The notes under the pieces: model-generated
Database searches by the model: none
Seen by the model: only the letters and a program-made list of their open reading frames with translations
Told to the model about the DNA's origin: nothing
Position numbers and translations under genes: made by a program
NCBI GenBank assembly: GCA_964418565.1
Contig: CAYQMB010000003.1
Coordinates: 1 to 64,000, forward strand
DNA length: 64,000 nt
DNA from: JAQIBY01 sp964418565
Lineage (GTDB): Bacteria > Bacteroidota > Bacteroidia > Bacteroidales > ML635J-15
Direction: 5' to 3'
Shown here: positions 34,421 through 43,726 of the stretch, one piece after another
Position numbering within the stretch: position 1 is the stretch's first letter
Layout of the letters: the number at the start of each line of letters is the position of its first letter

Positions 34421-36352
34421 TTACTTTACTTCTTCAAAATCAACATCGGTTACTTCGCCATCGTCGTCACCTTTGGATTTTGATTTATCTTGCTGTTCTG
34501 AGCCTTCTTGTGGACCGGTCTGCTGGCCTCCCTGCTGTTGCTGACCTGCATTCTGGGCATTGTAAATGTCCTGTGAAGCCTCCTGGAATACTTTGTTGAG
34601 TTCTTCCATTGAGCTGTCGATGGCAGCAACATCCTGGTTTTTATGTGCTTCTTTAAGCTTAGCCAGAGAATCTTCTATAGGCTTTTTCTTATCAGCAGGG
34701 ATTTTGTCACCTACTTCTTTGAGTTGTTTTTCCGTCTGGAAAATCAACTGATCAGCCTTGTTGATCTTCTCAACTTTTTCTTTTTCCTGCTCGTCTTTTT
34801 CAGCATTGGCTTCAGCCTCGGCTTTCATCTTGTTGATTTCTTCATCAGATAAACCTGTAGAGGCTTCAATGCGGATGCTCTGTTCTTTACCGGTGCCTTT
34901 GTCTTTGGCAGATACATTGAGTATGCCATTGGCATCGAGATCAAAGCTTACTTCAACCTGCGGAACACCACGTGGTGCCGGTGGAATACCATCGAGGTGG
35001 AAGCGACCAATGGTTTTGTTGTCTTTAGCCATCGGACGTTCGCCCTGCAGTACATGAATTTCTACCGAAGGTTGATTGTCAGTTGCCGTGGTAAAGGTTT
35101 CTGATTTGTTTGTCGGGATGGTTGTGTTTGCTTCAATCAATTTGGTCATAACACCGCCCATGGTTTCAATGCCAAGTGAAAGGGGTGTGACATCCAGCAG
35201 AAGCACATCTTTTACATCACCGGCAAGAACACCACCCTGAATGGCAGCACCAATGGCTACAACTTCGTCGGGGTTAACACCTTTTGAAGGTTCTTTGCCG
35301 AAAAATTTGGTCACTTTTTCCTGAATTGCCGGAATACGTGTTGATCCACCAACGAGCAGAACCTGATCGATATCTGACGTTGAAAGGCCTGCATCTTTGA
35401 GTGCTGCTTTGCATGGTTTCATTGTAGCTTCGATAAGCTCGTCTGCGAGTTGTTCAAATTTCGATCTGCTCAATGATTTAACCATGTGTTTGGGCACACC
35501 GTCTACCGGCATGATGTATGGAAGGTTGATTTCAGTTGAGCTTGAGCTTGAAAGTTCAATCTTGGCTTTTTCAGCAGCTTCTTTAAGGCGTTGCATTGCC
35601 ATGGGATCTTTAGAAAGATCTGCACCTTCATCTTTTTTAAACTCTTCAACAAGCCACTGAATAACGACTTCATCAAAATCATCACCACCCAGGTGTGTGT
35701 CACCATTGGTAGATTTTACTTCAAATACGCCATCGCCAAGCTCAAGGATGGAAATATCAAATGTACCACCACCAAGGTCAAACACAGCCACTTTCATGTC
35801 CTGATCTTTTTTGTCAAGTCCATATGCAAGTGATGCAGCCGTTGGTTCATTGATAATACGTTTTACTTCCAGACCGGAAATTTCTCCGGCTTCTTTGGTT
35901 GCCTGACGTTGTGAGTCATCAAAATATGCCGGTACGGTAATGACAGCTTCTGTTACTTCCTGACCAAGGTAATCTTCTGCGGTTTTCTTCATTTTCTGAA
36001 GCACCATGGCAGAAATTTCCTGTGGTGTGTATTTTCTGTCATCAATCTGAACGCGTGGAGTATCGTTGCCACCGTCAATAATTTTATACGGCATGCGTTT
36101 GATTTCCTTTGTCAGGTTGCTGTATTTTTCACCCATGAATCGTTTAATGGATGCAACGGTTTTTTCGGAGTTGGTAATAGCCTGACGTTTTGCAGGGTCA
36201 CCCACTTTTCTTTCCCCGTTTTCGACAAAAGCCACCACTGATGGTGTGGTACGCTTGCCTTCGCTGTTAGGAATAACAACGGGTTCGTTGCCTTCCATCA
36301 CTGATACGCATGAGTTTGTTGTTCCTAAGTCTATTCCAATTATTTTACCCAT
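34421..36352 (-). CDS. dnaK: molecular chaperone DnaK
   Basis: A 643-residue Hsp70. The nucleotide-binding domain opens with GIDLGTTNSCV and contains VFDLGGGTFDISIL and the VLLVGGSTRIPAIQ motif; the linker is DVLLLDVTPLSLGIETMGG, followed by the substrate domain and a helical lid. The C-terminal tail is low complexity (Gln/Gly-rich) and ends in DGEVTDVDFEEVK, the usual EEVD-like tail. It has no grpE or dnaJ beside it, and is monocistronic. Confidence 0.98.
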   Translation of the reverse strand: MGKIIGIDLGTTNSCVSVMEGNEPVVIPNSEGKRTTPSVVAFVENGERKVGDPAKRQAITNSEKTVASIKRFMGEKYSNLTKEIKRMPYKIIDGGNDTPRVQIDDRKYTPQEISAMVLQKMKKTAEDYLGQEVTEAVITVPAYFDDSQRQATKEAGEISGLEVKRIINEPTAASLAYGLDKKDQDMKVAVFDLGGGTFDISILELGDGVFEVKSTNGDTHLGGDDFDEVVIQWLVEEFKKDEGADLSKDPMAMQRLKEAAEKAKIELSSSSSTEINLPYIMPVDGVPKHMVKSLSRSKFEQLADELIEATMKPCKAALKDAGLSTSDIDQVLLVGGSTRIPAIQEKVTKFFGKEPSKGVNPDEVVAIGAAIQGGVLAGDVKDVLLLDVTPLSLGIETMGGVMTKLIEANTTIPTNKSETFTTATDNQPSVEIHVLQGERPMAKDNKTIGRFHLDGIPPAPRGVPQVEVSFDLDANGILNVSAKDKGTGKEQSIRIEASTGLSDEEINKMKAEAEANAEKDEQEKEKVEKINKADQLIFQTEKQLKEVGDKIPADKKKPIEDSLAKLKEAHKNQDVAAIDSSMEELNKVFQEASQDIYNAQNAGQQQQGGQQTGPQEGSEQQDKSKSKGDDDGEVTDVDFEEVK

Positions 36353-36504
36353 AATATTTTATAAAGATTTGATTTCACAATTTTATTAATTCGTCTTTGT
36401 GTTATCAATCTTTGTGCCACAGGAAAAATCCTTAGGAAAGGGGTAAAATTGTCAGTGCTTGTTTTCAATACGTGTCAGTAAACTGTAAAACACCTGCCAA
36501 TACG

Positions 36505-37566
36505 TCACCTGTTGGAGACGTAATAGGGGTTGTCTCTGTCGGCAAAGTTGAGTTGATCAGTCAATGTGTCTGTAGCAATTTTTGTTACGGTTGAAAGCGT
36601 TACCGGGATGGTTCGTTCCTGAGTGTAACGTGCAGCAAACAATCCAACACCATTTTCGATATTGGTGAAGAACGGTTTTTCCTGAACGGCTCCATAGCTG
36701 GGTTCACTGATTTCAGAATAGATGCGAAAATCTTCATCTGCAACGTAAAGGCTGAATGTTGCAGAGTTGGGGTAACGTACAAGGCGGGTAACCCCTTCTT
36801 TTTCTTCAACCTGATTCAGCAGCTCTTCATAAAACTGTTCTATGGTAAAATCCAGTGAAACTTCCTGATCTGATCCGCTCAATGTTTTTACCGGCCAGCT
36901 GATCTCTATCGGCTTTAAGTCTTTGATGGTATCACCTGAATCAGTAACCTCAAGATAGTAAAAGCGAAATACCATTTGGTACAGACTGCCATTTTCACCG
37001 GTTCTGTATTCTGTACTTACAGAACCAAAGCTGTAATTTTCAAGTGAAAGCTTTTGTACCGATAAGGGGCTGATGATGTACGCTCCGCTGATGAGCTTTA
37101 ATTGACTTGTGCATTCAGTATTTTCATCGGGAATTTCAACATGAAGCTCATAGGTGTAATCATTACCGGCATTGCTCTCTGCATCTATTTCCCCCTGATA
37201 AATATATATGGTATTGCGGTCAGTAGCAAATTCAACTTCATTCGGATTGTCTTCTTCTGGCTTTGGAATGGTATCGACAGGAACAAAATCAAGCCTTTTG
37301 ACCACATTGCCGCTTTCAATCTGATTTATGTATACAATGGCATTATCATAAAACAGGGAATCACTGATTGCGGCCATTTCTGCAGCAGGGGCATCCCCAA
37401 GAAAGGCTTTGTTTACTTTAATGTAATGTACACTGTCGTTTTGATTGAGCATGCCATATACAACGGGAATGTTTTCCCATTCAGCGGTGGGGTCGAGTTC
37501 ATCGTTGCAGGCAGAAATTCCGATCAGGAGAGTAAGTATGAGTGATATTATTGCAAATTTCTTCAT
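36505..37566 (-). CDS. DUF4249-like lipoprotein
   Basis: A 353-residue lipoprotein (signal ending GISAC, Cys at about residue 20). The mature protein begins WENIPVVYGMLNQNDSVHYIKVNKAFLGD, which has the two-domain beta-rich character of DUF4249-type Bacteroidota lipoproteins, and continues with NDYTYELHVEIPDEN and a C-terminal NPYYVSN. Function is unknown; related proteins accompany TonB-dependent receptors. It is monocistronic with a well-formed promoter at 37636-37665. Confidence 0.65.
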   Translation of the reverse strand: MKKFAIISLILTLLIGISACNDELDPTAEWENIPVVYGMLNQNDSVHYIKVNKAFLGDAPAAEMAAISDSLFYDNAIVYINQIESGNVVKRLDFVPVDTIPKPEEDNPNEVEFATDRNTIYIYQGEIDAESNAGNDYTYELHVEIPDENTECTSQLKLISGAYIISPLSVQKLSLENYSFGSVSTEYRTGENGSLYQMVFRFYYLEVTDSGDTIKDLKPIEISWPVKTLSGSDQEVSLDFTIEQFYEELLNQVEEKEGVTRLVRYPNSATFSLYVADEDFRIYSEISEPSYGAVQEKPFFTNIENGVGLFAARYTQERTIPVTLSTVTKIATDTLTDQLNFADRDNPYYVSNR

Positions 37567-37635
37567 TTAACCCATGTTATTTAAAAATAATTATCAATTT
37601 TGTATCGATATAACGTTCTGAAATAAGAAACGTTT

Positions 37636-37665
37636 CAAATTTAGACTTATTTTTTGATCTGCAAA
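37636..37665 (-). promoter_or_regulatory. Bacteroidota promoter of the DUF4249-like gene
   Basis: On the minus strand, TTTG (37662-37665) and TAAATTTG (37636-37643) are separated by 18 bases, the best complete -33/-7 pair in the window. The gene starts 70 bases downstream. Confidence 0.65.
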
Positions 37666-37676
37666 AATATTATATT

Positions 37677-38492
37677 ATGTCAACCTATAAGAATGTAAGA
37701 CGCGTAACTACGAAGGTTCTGCAGGCAATGAAAGAGAACGATGAGAAAATTGCCATGCTGACAGCCTATGATTATTCCATGGCGCGTTTGCTTGATTCAT
37801 CGAATATTGATGTGATATTGGTTGGTGATTCAGCTTCAAATGTTATGGCCGGATATGAATCTACCTTACCCATTACCCTGGATCACATGATATATCATGC
37901 AGCCAGTGTAGTGCGTGCTGTTCAGCGTGCGCTGGTGGTTGTGGATTTGCCTTTTGGTACCTACCAGGGGAACTCCAAACTGGCACTGAAATCTTCTATC
38001 CGCATAATGAAAGAAACCGGAGCCGCTGCCATTAAAATGGAAGGGGGTGCCGAAGTAGAAGAGTCCATTCGGCGTATCCTTTCTGCCGGGGTCCCTGTAA
38101 TGGGCCATTTGGGGCTCACACCGCAATCGATTCATAAGTTCGGAACTTATGTGGTAAGGGCTACCGAAGAAGAGGAGGCCGAAAAGCTTATTGAAGATGC
38201 GCATTTGCTTGAAGAGCTTGGCTGTTTTGCCATTGTGCTTGAAAAAATACCCTCAGACTTGGCTGCACAACTTGCGCGGGAAATAAAAATACCGCTTATT
38301 GGTATAGGTGCAGGTCCTGATGTTGATGGTCAGGTGCTTGTGCTTCATGATATGCTTGGTATTACTCAGGAGTTTTCGCCACGGTTTTTGCGGCGTTACC
38401 ATGATTTATCGAAAGAAATTAAAACAGCAGTTTCTCAATACATTGAGGATGTTAAGCGTTTGGATTTTCCGAATGAAAATGAACGGTACTGA
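37677..38492 (+). CDS. panB: 3-methyl-2-oxobutanoate hydroxymethyltransferase
   Basis: A 271-residue enzyme that adds a hydroxymethyl group from methylene-THF to alpha-ketoisovalerate, the first step of pantothenate synthesis. Motifs: MLTAYDYSMA, ILVGDSASNVMAGYE (metal Asp), VVDLPFGTYQ, KMEGG, MGHLGLTPQS and IPLIGIGAGPDVDGQVLV. The length is standard. Its stop overlaps the start of the next gene by one base (TGATG), so the two are translated together. Confidence 0.97.
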   Translation: MSTYKNVRRVTTKVLQAMKENDEKIAMLTAYDYSMARLLDSSNIDVILVGDSASNVMAGYESTLPITLDHMIYHAASVVRAVQRALVVVDLPFGTYQGNSKLALKSSIRIMKETGAAAIKMEGGAEVEESIRRILSAGVPVMGHLGLTPQSIHKFGTYVVRATEEEEAEKLIEDAHLLEELGCFAIVLEKIPSDLAAQLAREIKIPLIGIGAGPDVDGQVLVLHDMLGITQEFSPRFLRRYHDLSKEIKTAVSQYIEDVKRLDFPNENERY

Positions 38493-39187
38493 TGGCACAA
38501 CAATTTGTTCCTGATGTTTTATATGAAGACAATCACCTGCTTGTTGTAAATAAGCCGGTGGGTATGCTGGTGCAGGGTGATGAGACAGGGGATGTTCCCA
38601 TTACAGAACATTACAAATCCTACCTGAAAGTAAAATACAATAAACCCGGGAATGTGTTTTTGGGTCTCGTTCACCGTATTGATCGTCCTGTCAGTGGTGT
38701 TATGGTGCTGGCCAAAACCAGCAAGGCCATGCAAAGGCTGAATAAACAGTTTAAAAACAAACATCCCGAAAAGATTTATTTTGCCATTGTTAAAAACATG
38801 CCTGCAGAAAAATCTGCTCACCTGAAACACTACCTGAAAAAAAACCGGGAACAGAACAAATCTTATGTTGTAGACCAACATACCGGAGGTGCAAAATATG
38901 CCGAACTAAAATATGAGCATATTGCTTCTTCAGATACCTACCATTTGCTGAAGGTCGAGTTATTAACGGGACGACATCACCAGATTCGCTGTCAGCTGGC
39001 TCATTGCGGTTGTCCCATTAAAGGTGATTTAAAATATGGTTTTCCGCGCTCAAACAAAGACGGAAGCATCAGTCTGCATGCCGGCAGGCTTGGATTGGAA
39101 CACCCTGTCAGGAAAGAGAACATATCGTTTTCTGCTCCGTTTCCGTCAACAGATGTTTTGTGGAATTTATTCCGGCAATTCGTTTAA
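38492..39187 (+). CDS. RluA family RNA pseudouridine synthase
   Basis: A 231-residue pseudouridine synthase without an S4 domain. The catalytic HRIDRPVSGVMVLAKT (Asp64) is intact, with YEDNHLLVVNKPVGMLVQ at the start and LLTGRHHQIRCQLAH in the C-terminal half. The short single-domain form resembles RluA/TruC-type enzymes that modify rRNA or tRNA; the exact target cannot be read off. It is coupled to panB and its 3' end overlaps the convergent lipoprotein gene by 21 bases. Confidence 0.93.
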   Translation: MAQQFVPDVLYEDNHLLVVNKPVGMLVQGDETGDVPITEHYKSYLKVKYNKPGNVFLGLVHRIDRPVSGVMVLAKTSKAMQRLNKQFKNKHPEKIYFAIVKNMPAEKSAHLKHYLKKNREQNKSYVVDQHTGGAKYAELKYEHIASSDTYHLLKVELLTGRHHQIRCQLAHCGCPIKGDLKYGFPRSNKDGSISLHAGRLGLEHPVRKENISFSAPFPSTDVLWNLFRQFV

Positions 39188-39964
39188 AACACAGAATTCC
39201 TTTTCCTCAGGTCTGATAATCATTATTTTGTCTTTTAAAAAAGCGAGCCCCAGAATACCATGAAATGCAGGGTTGGCATCACTAACAGTTCGGCTGTCCG
39301 GCACATTCCAGCTTTTTCCGCAAAATGCAATTTCCGAGGGTTCATCTATGGGGTTGAAAATCACGTACAGAGCAGATTCAGGATTCAGCAAAAATGTGTA
39401 TTCCTGATTGTTTATTTTCACAGGTATCAGCATTTTGCTGTCCATATAAATGCTGTACTTGTCAAATTTACAACTGTCTACGCACCGGAAATCTGTACAG
39501 GTTTTGATTTTACGTTCCCGGAAGTTGATCATTATCTCTTTTCCGGAAAAGAAATCCAGGGAGATTTCACCCGCTATGCTGTCCGGGGTATTGTTGTCCC
39601 TGGGAATGACATTAAAGCGTTTTGGCCCAAAGCATATTGTACCAAGCTTCCCACTTATGTCTTCGGCGGTGCTGCTGTCTTTGTTGGCTGACAGGGTGCC
39701 CACAGAATCAGCAAAATCGGTGTAAATGTTTTGTGTTTTAATTCCGTGGTGAAGGGTAAAGTATGCTTCACGTGTACAGGTTTGATCAAAAGCCACCGGA
39801 AGAAGTATTTTTGAGTGGGAGTGGTAAAAATTACCCAGGCTGTCACCTTTCCATATAAAGCTGGCTTCATTTACTATGGGTTCTTCGCTTATGTTTTTTC
39901 TGTCGGAGGGCTGACACCCCATAACTGCCAGCGTTATCAGAATGATCAATGGTAATGTTTTCAT
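39167..39964 (-). CDS. retropepsin-like lipoprotein lacking catalytic Asp
   Basis: A 265-residue lipoprotein (signal ending VMGC, Cys at about residue 17). The mature protein looks like two aspartic-protease-like lobes: the first strand FTLHHGIKTQNIY sits where FxLDTGxxxNxI is expected, and the second FLLNPESALYVIF where LLDTGSS is expected. GEISLDFF and GILGLAFLKDKIMII resemble the characteristic post-flap strands. In both sites the Asp-Thr-Gly is lost (HHG, NPE), so it is probably non-catalytic. Moderately sure of the fold, unsure of role. Confidence 0.55.
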   Translation of the reverse strand: MKTLPLIILITLAVMGCQPSDRKNISEEPIVNEASFIWKGDSLGNFYHSHSKILLPVAFDQTCTREAYFTLHHGIKTQNIYTDFADSVGTLSANKDSSTAEDISGKLGTICFGPKRFNVIPRDNNTPDSIAGEISLDFFSGKEIMINFRERKIKTCTDFRCVDSCKFDKYSIYMDSKMLIPVKINNQEYTFLLNPESALYVIFNPIDEPSEIAFCGKSWNVPDSRTVSDANPAFHGILGLAFLKDKIMIIRPEEKEFCVLNELPE

Positions 39965-39980
39965 AATCGTGGTCTTTTTT

Positions 39981-39988
39981 CAAATATA
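39981..39988 (-). promoter_or_regulatory. -7 promoter element
   Basis: TATATTTG on the minus strand, 16 bases before the ATG at 39964, implying a very short leader. Confidence 0.55.
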
Positions 39989-40037
39989 GCGATTTTTTGG
40001 ATTGAACCGGAAGAATTTCGATGTCTGCAGGATTTTG

Positions 40038-40045
40038 TACATTTG
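40038..40045 (+). promoter_or_regulatory. -7 promoter element of the esterase gene
   Basis: TACATTTG, a perfect TAnnTTTG, 23 bases before the ATG at 40069; it lies inside a longer frame from 40021 and so favours the later start. Confidence 0.55.
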
Positions 40046-40068
40046 TTTGTGTCCCTTTTCGGATTAAT

Positions 40069-41262
40069 ATGAAAATCGGCTTGTGCTACATATTGTTGTG
40101 TTTTTTATTAATGCCACTTACACAATTGGCTATTGCACAAAGATACAGGAATGCAGTGTTTGACGATGTTAGCATTCAGCACGATTTGGAATATGGCAGG
40201 GCCGAAACCTATCTTGGCGTAGAAAAACAACTAAAATTTGATTTTTATGAACCCTCCGGCGATAGTTTGCAATTCCGGCCACTGGTAATTACTGTTTTTG
40301 GAGGCTCGTTTATTCTTGGCAGCCGCTCATGGGTAGATATGCAGGCATGGGGAGACAGCCTTGCCAGACGCGGTTTTGTGGTGGCATCAATTGACTATCG
40401 ACTGGGGTATAACCCGGCTTCTGAAAAAAGCCTTATCCGGGCTGCATATCGTGCAGGTCAGGATGTCAGTGCAGCCATACGGTACTTTAAAGCAGAATAT
40501 GCAACCTATGGTATTGATACCAGCCGGATATATCTGCTGGGAAATTCTGCGGGGAGCATTGCCTCCCTTATTGCAGCCTTTTTAACTGATGAGGAGCGTC
40601 CGGTACAAACATTCGGGGACAACATACGGCCTGATTTAAAATGCAAACACTGCACCGGAACTGATGGCAATCACAGTTCTGAAGTTGCTGGTGTTATATC
40701 GCAGTGGGGCGGCCTCACCAATTTGCACTTTATTGACAGGAATGAAGATATCCCTGTTTGTTTTATCCATGGACAAAAAGATGGTACGGTACCATATGAT
40801 GTCGGTCCGGCATACAATATCCGGCTTTTGCCGCTGCTTTATGGTTCTGAATATATGGCCTCACATATGGACAGCCTGGGCATATACAATGAGCTGCATT
40901 TGTTTAAAGATAAAAAGCATTGCTTTTACCTTGAGTCAAGCCAGTTGAAGCTAAAACCAGATGAGTTTTCTCAATGCCTTAGCATTGTTCTGGATTTTAT
41001 TCACAGCGTTGAGAATGATTATGTCCTGGCAGAAGCACCATTTCACTCTTATGTGTTGGAGCAGCCTGTATGTTTTGGTTACAAGGGTGATTTTTCAGAA
41101 TTCCCTGTATCGTTTCGCATATTGTCTGTTGTCGGAAGACAGGTGCAATCCGGCAACTATCCGGTAGTGTATCAGGATACAAATCAATTAAACCCTGGGA
41201 TTTACTTACTGGAGTTGCATTACCCGGGTACTGACCGCTTTTTTAAATTGATTATTAATTAG
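40069..41262 (+). CDS. secreted alpha/beta hydrolase with T9SS sorting domain
   Basis: A 397-residue secreted esterase-like enzyme. A signal peptide (residues 1-24, ending AIAQ) is followed by an alpha/beta hydrolase: oxyanion strand VFGGSF, nucleophile GNSAG (Ser150), an acid in HGQKDGTVPYD and His in KDKKHCFY. The last 65 residues (PVSFRILSVVGRQVQSG, LNPGIYLLEL, FFKLII) match a T9SS type A C-terminal sorting domain, so it is probably exported across the outer membrane and anchored or released. The substrate is unknown; carboxylesterase-type activity is plausible. Confidence 0.85.
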   Translation: MKIGLCYILLCFLLMPLTQLAIAQRYRNAVFDDVSIQHDLEYGRAETYLGVEKQLKFDFYEPSGDSLQFRPLVITVFGGSFILGSRSWVDMQAWGDSLARRGFVVASIDYRLGYNPASEKSLIRAAYRAGQDVSAAIRYFKAEYATYGIDTSRIYLLGNSAGSIASLIAAFLTDEERPVQTFGDNIRPDLKCKHCTGTDGNHSSEVAGVISQWGGLTNLHFIDRNEDIPVCFIHGQKDGTVPYDVGPAYNIRLLPLLYGSEYMASHMDSLGIYNELHLFKDKKHCFYLESSQLKLKPDEFSQCLSIVLDFIHSVENDYVLAEAPFHSYVLEQPVCFGYKGDFSEFPVSFRILSVVGRQVQSGNYPVVYQDTNQLNPGIYLLELHYPGTDRFFKLIIN

Positions 41263-41284
41263 TGTTTGTCAATACAGTCACCAA

Positions 41285-42196
41285 TTAATCTTTTTCTGTT
41301 TTCGCATCAAGCCTGCCACGTTCCATGATACTGGCATTCAGTTCAAAACCCAGAATGATGGCAAAGCTCATAATGTAAACCCAGATCAACACAACAATAA
41401 TGGTAGCCAGAGAGCCGTATAGCTTATTGTATTGGGCAAAGTTATTCACAAAAAAGGAAAACCCGTACGAAGCCAGCACCATCAAAATGGTGGCGAGAGT
41501 TGCTCCGGGGGAAATAAAACGGAAACGTCCTTTTCTGGCAGGGGCCAGGTAATAGATAAAGGAAGTGCTAAAGAAGAAAAGGCCGAGAATGATAATTACC
41601 CTGACACCGAGAAAGACATACCATAGCAATTTCGAATCATCAAAAAACCTGGTGTAAAGGGATTCATTGATGGTAAGCAGGGTAATGGCAATGGTGATTA
41701 ATATAAACTGAATAAAGACAAGCAGAATAGAGACCAATCGCCGCATCCACCATTTACGGTATTCTATGGTATGGTATGAACTGTTGAACGCCCTGACAAG
41801 AGCTAAAACACCGTTTGATGCAATAAAAACGGCCAGAACAAATGTCAGAGACAGCAGGGATCCCCGTTGTTTTGTTATAATATCAACGATAGTATCCTCC
41901 AGCGTCAGGTAGGCATTATGGGGCATAAACGTTTCCAGCAGATTGAGCAGGGATTCCTGAAAGTTCTCAATCGGGATGTAAGGAATCAGCGTAAACAAAA
42001 AGATAATGGCAGGGAAAATAGACAGAAAGGCTGAGTATGCTACGCTGGTAGCCCTCTGCTGCATATCTCCTTTTTGAATCCCGCGGATAAAAAATTTGCC
42101 AATATCATAAATTGGATATTTGTCAAAACCGGGGAGGGAAAAGCGTTTTGCTTTACCTTTAAGCCAAAGTCGAAAATGCCGTAAGTTTTTCTTCAT
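41285..42196 (-). CDS. YihY/BrkB family inner-membrane protein
   Basis: A 303-residue polytopic protein with six membrane helices, of the YihY family once thought to be RNase BN. Family cues are AYSAFLSIFPAIIFLFTLIPY, the RKWWMRRLVSILL segment and PGATLATILMVLASYGFSFFV in the last third. A transporter or flippase role has been proposed for the family, without proof. It starts on the last base of the nadC stop, so the two are translationally coupled. Confidence 0.9.
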   Translation of the reverse strand: MKKNLRHFRLWLKGKAKRFSLPGFDKYPIYDIGKFFIRGIQKGDMQQRATSVAYSAFLSIFPAIIFLFTLIPYIPIENFQESLLNLLETFMPHNAYLTLEDTIVDIITKQRGSLLSLTFVLAVFIASNGVLALVRAFNSSYHTIEYRKWWMRRLVSILLVFIQFILITIAITLLTINESLYTRFFDDSKLLWYVFLGVRVIIILGLFFFSTSFIYYLAPARKGRFRFISPGATLATILMVLASYGFSFFVNNFAQYNKLYGSLATIIVVLIWVYIMSFAIILGFELNASIMERGRLDAKTEKD

Positions 42197-43041
42197 TACA
42201 CAACGTATAATGAAATATCAAGGCTTTGAATATGATGAGTCAGAGAACCAACGGAAATATAATCCACACCGGTTTCGGCATAATCACGCAGGTTTTTCAG
42301 GGTTATCCCACCAGAGCTTTCCAGTTCTATCCGCTTGTTGACATGTTTAACAGCCTGATGCGTATCTTCTACGGTGAAATTATCGAGCATTACACGATCT
42401 ACCTTTTCTGATTCCAGTACCTGGTCAAGTTCCTCAAAATTTCTGACCTCGATTTCAATGGGGATATTCAGTTTGTGTTCTTTCAGGTAGGATTTGGCCA
42501 TATTGATGGCCTCGCAGATGCCGCCGGCAAAATCTATATGATTGTCTTTAAGCATGATCATATCGTAAAGTCCAAAACGGTGATTCATGCCGCCACCAAT
42601 CCGGACAGCTTCTTTTTCAAGCAACCGCATGCCGGGAGTTGTTTTTCTGGTATCCAGTATTCTGGCATTGGTGCCCTGTATAGCGTCGGTGTATTCTCTT
42701 GTTTTGGTGGCAATTCCGCTCATCCTTTGCATAAAGTTTAATGCCACACGTTCTGCAGTGAGAATGCTTTGTTTATTTCCGGATATTGTGATGATTTCAT
42801 CTCCGGGCCCAATGTTATCACCATCAACAAGAAAGGATTCTACTTTTATGTCCTTATCATAAGCGGCAAATACTTTTTTTGCTACTTCAACACCAGCGAG
42901 TACACCAGCTTCTTTTGCAAAAATCCGGGCATTTCCGGTTTCTCTGGTTTTAAAACATGCAAGCGAGGAATGATCGCCTTCACCCAGGTCTTCTTTTTTT
43001 GCTAATTGGATAATTTCATTCAAATAATCGTCGTAATTCAT
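42196..43041 (-). CDS. nadC: nicotinate-nucleotide pyrophosphorylase (carboxylating)
   Basis: A 281-residue quinolinate phosphoribosyltransferase, converting quinolinate and PRPP to nicotinate mononucleotide in de novo NAD synthesis. Motifs: ERVALNFMQRMSGIAT, ARILDTRKTTPGMR (PRPP and quinolinate contacts), RIGGGMNHRFGLYDMIMLKDNH, IEIEVRN and VMLDNF, ending with ISVGSLTHH. It is the middle gene of DUF4783-nadC-yihY, each overlapping by one base. Confidence 0.97.
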   Translation of the reverse strand: MNYDDYLNEIIQLAKKEDLGEGDHSSLACFKTRETGNARIFAKEAGVLAGVEVAKKVFAAYDKDIKVESFLVDGDNIGPGDEIITISGNKQSILTAERVALNFMQRMSGIATKTREYTDAIQGTNARILDTRKTTPGMRLLEKEAVRIGGGMNHRFGLYDMIMLKDNHIDFAGGICEAINMAKSYLKEHKLNIPIEIEVRNFEELDQVLESEKVDRVMLDNFTVEDTHQAVKHVNKRIELESSGGITLKNLRDYAETGVDYISVGSLTHHIQSLDISLYVV

Positions 43042-43439
43042 TATTCCTCCTGTATTCTAAGTTGGTGTATTAATGGTTTTCCATCATTCATCTTCACTAA
43101 GAAGTTGATGCGGTATTTTTGTTTTGGCGTTTCCAGTGTTCCGATGGCATATTTCACTTTATCGCTGCCACCCTGGTGAAGAATGGAGAATTTCTTTGGT
43201 CGGTTTTTGTTGAAAAAATCTTTGAGTATTTGTGTGGCCTGAGCTTTGCTGTATATTCCTTCTTCATCAAGCAATATGAGCTCAATGGATTCATTGAAGT
43301 ATGAGCTGAGTGTCTCAACATTGCCTACTTCAAATGCTTTAAATATTTTAGCAGGAATGTCAAATGCCGGAGCTGCTTTACTGTTCATTACTGTTCCCAG
43401 CAATGCAATCAGTAGAATCATGTGCTTTACCTTTTTCAT
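43041..43439 (-). CDS. DUF4783 family exported protein
   Basis: A 132-residue exported protein with a signal peptide (ends SKAAP) and an NTF2-like fold typical of DUF4783: FDIPAKIFKAFEVGNVETLSSYFNESIEL, then ATQILKDFFNKNRPKKFSILHQG and YAIGTLETPKQKYRINFLV. The function is unknown. In Bacteroidales it is commonly encoded upstream of nadC, as here. It has its own promoter at 43512-43519. Confidence 0.88.
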   Translation of the reverse strand: MKKVKHMILLIALLGTVMNSKAAPAFDIPAKIFKAFEVGNVETLSSYFNESIELILLDEEGIYSKAQATQILKDFFNKNRPKKFSILHQGGSDKVKYAIGTLETPKQKYRINFLVKMNDGKPLIHQLRIQEE

Positions 43440-43511
43440 TGGTGCATTATTTGGTTACCCTATCCTCAGCAAAAATTAAACCAAAGGCGGTTGTTCTGTA
43501 TAATTTGTGTA

Positions 43512-43519
43512 CAAAGTTA
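43512..43519 (-). promoter_or_regulatory. -7 promoter element of the nadC operon
   Basis: TAACTTTG on the minus strand, a perfect TAnnTTTG, 72 bases before the DUF4783 start. Confidence 0.5.
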
Positions 43520-43726
43520 ATGAATATTTTAGGAAAATAAAGGCCTATGGCAACAATGAAGCAATAGATCCATGGGATGAGTGATTATACCTGCGTGGTG
43601 TGATTTTTGCAAGGATTTGCTGAAAATATTGTACAATGCTTATTTGGATTTAAAAATCTGAGCTTTCTTTGTTTTCGCATTAAAATTGTGAAAGATTGAT
43701 TAAATTTAACGCAAACTATTAATGAT

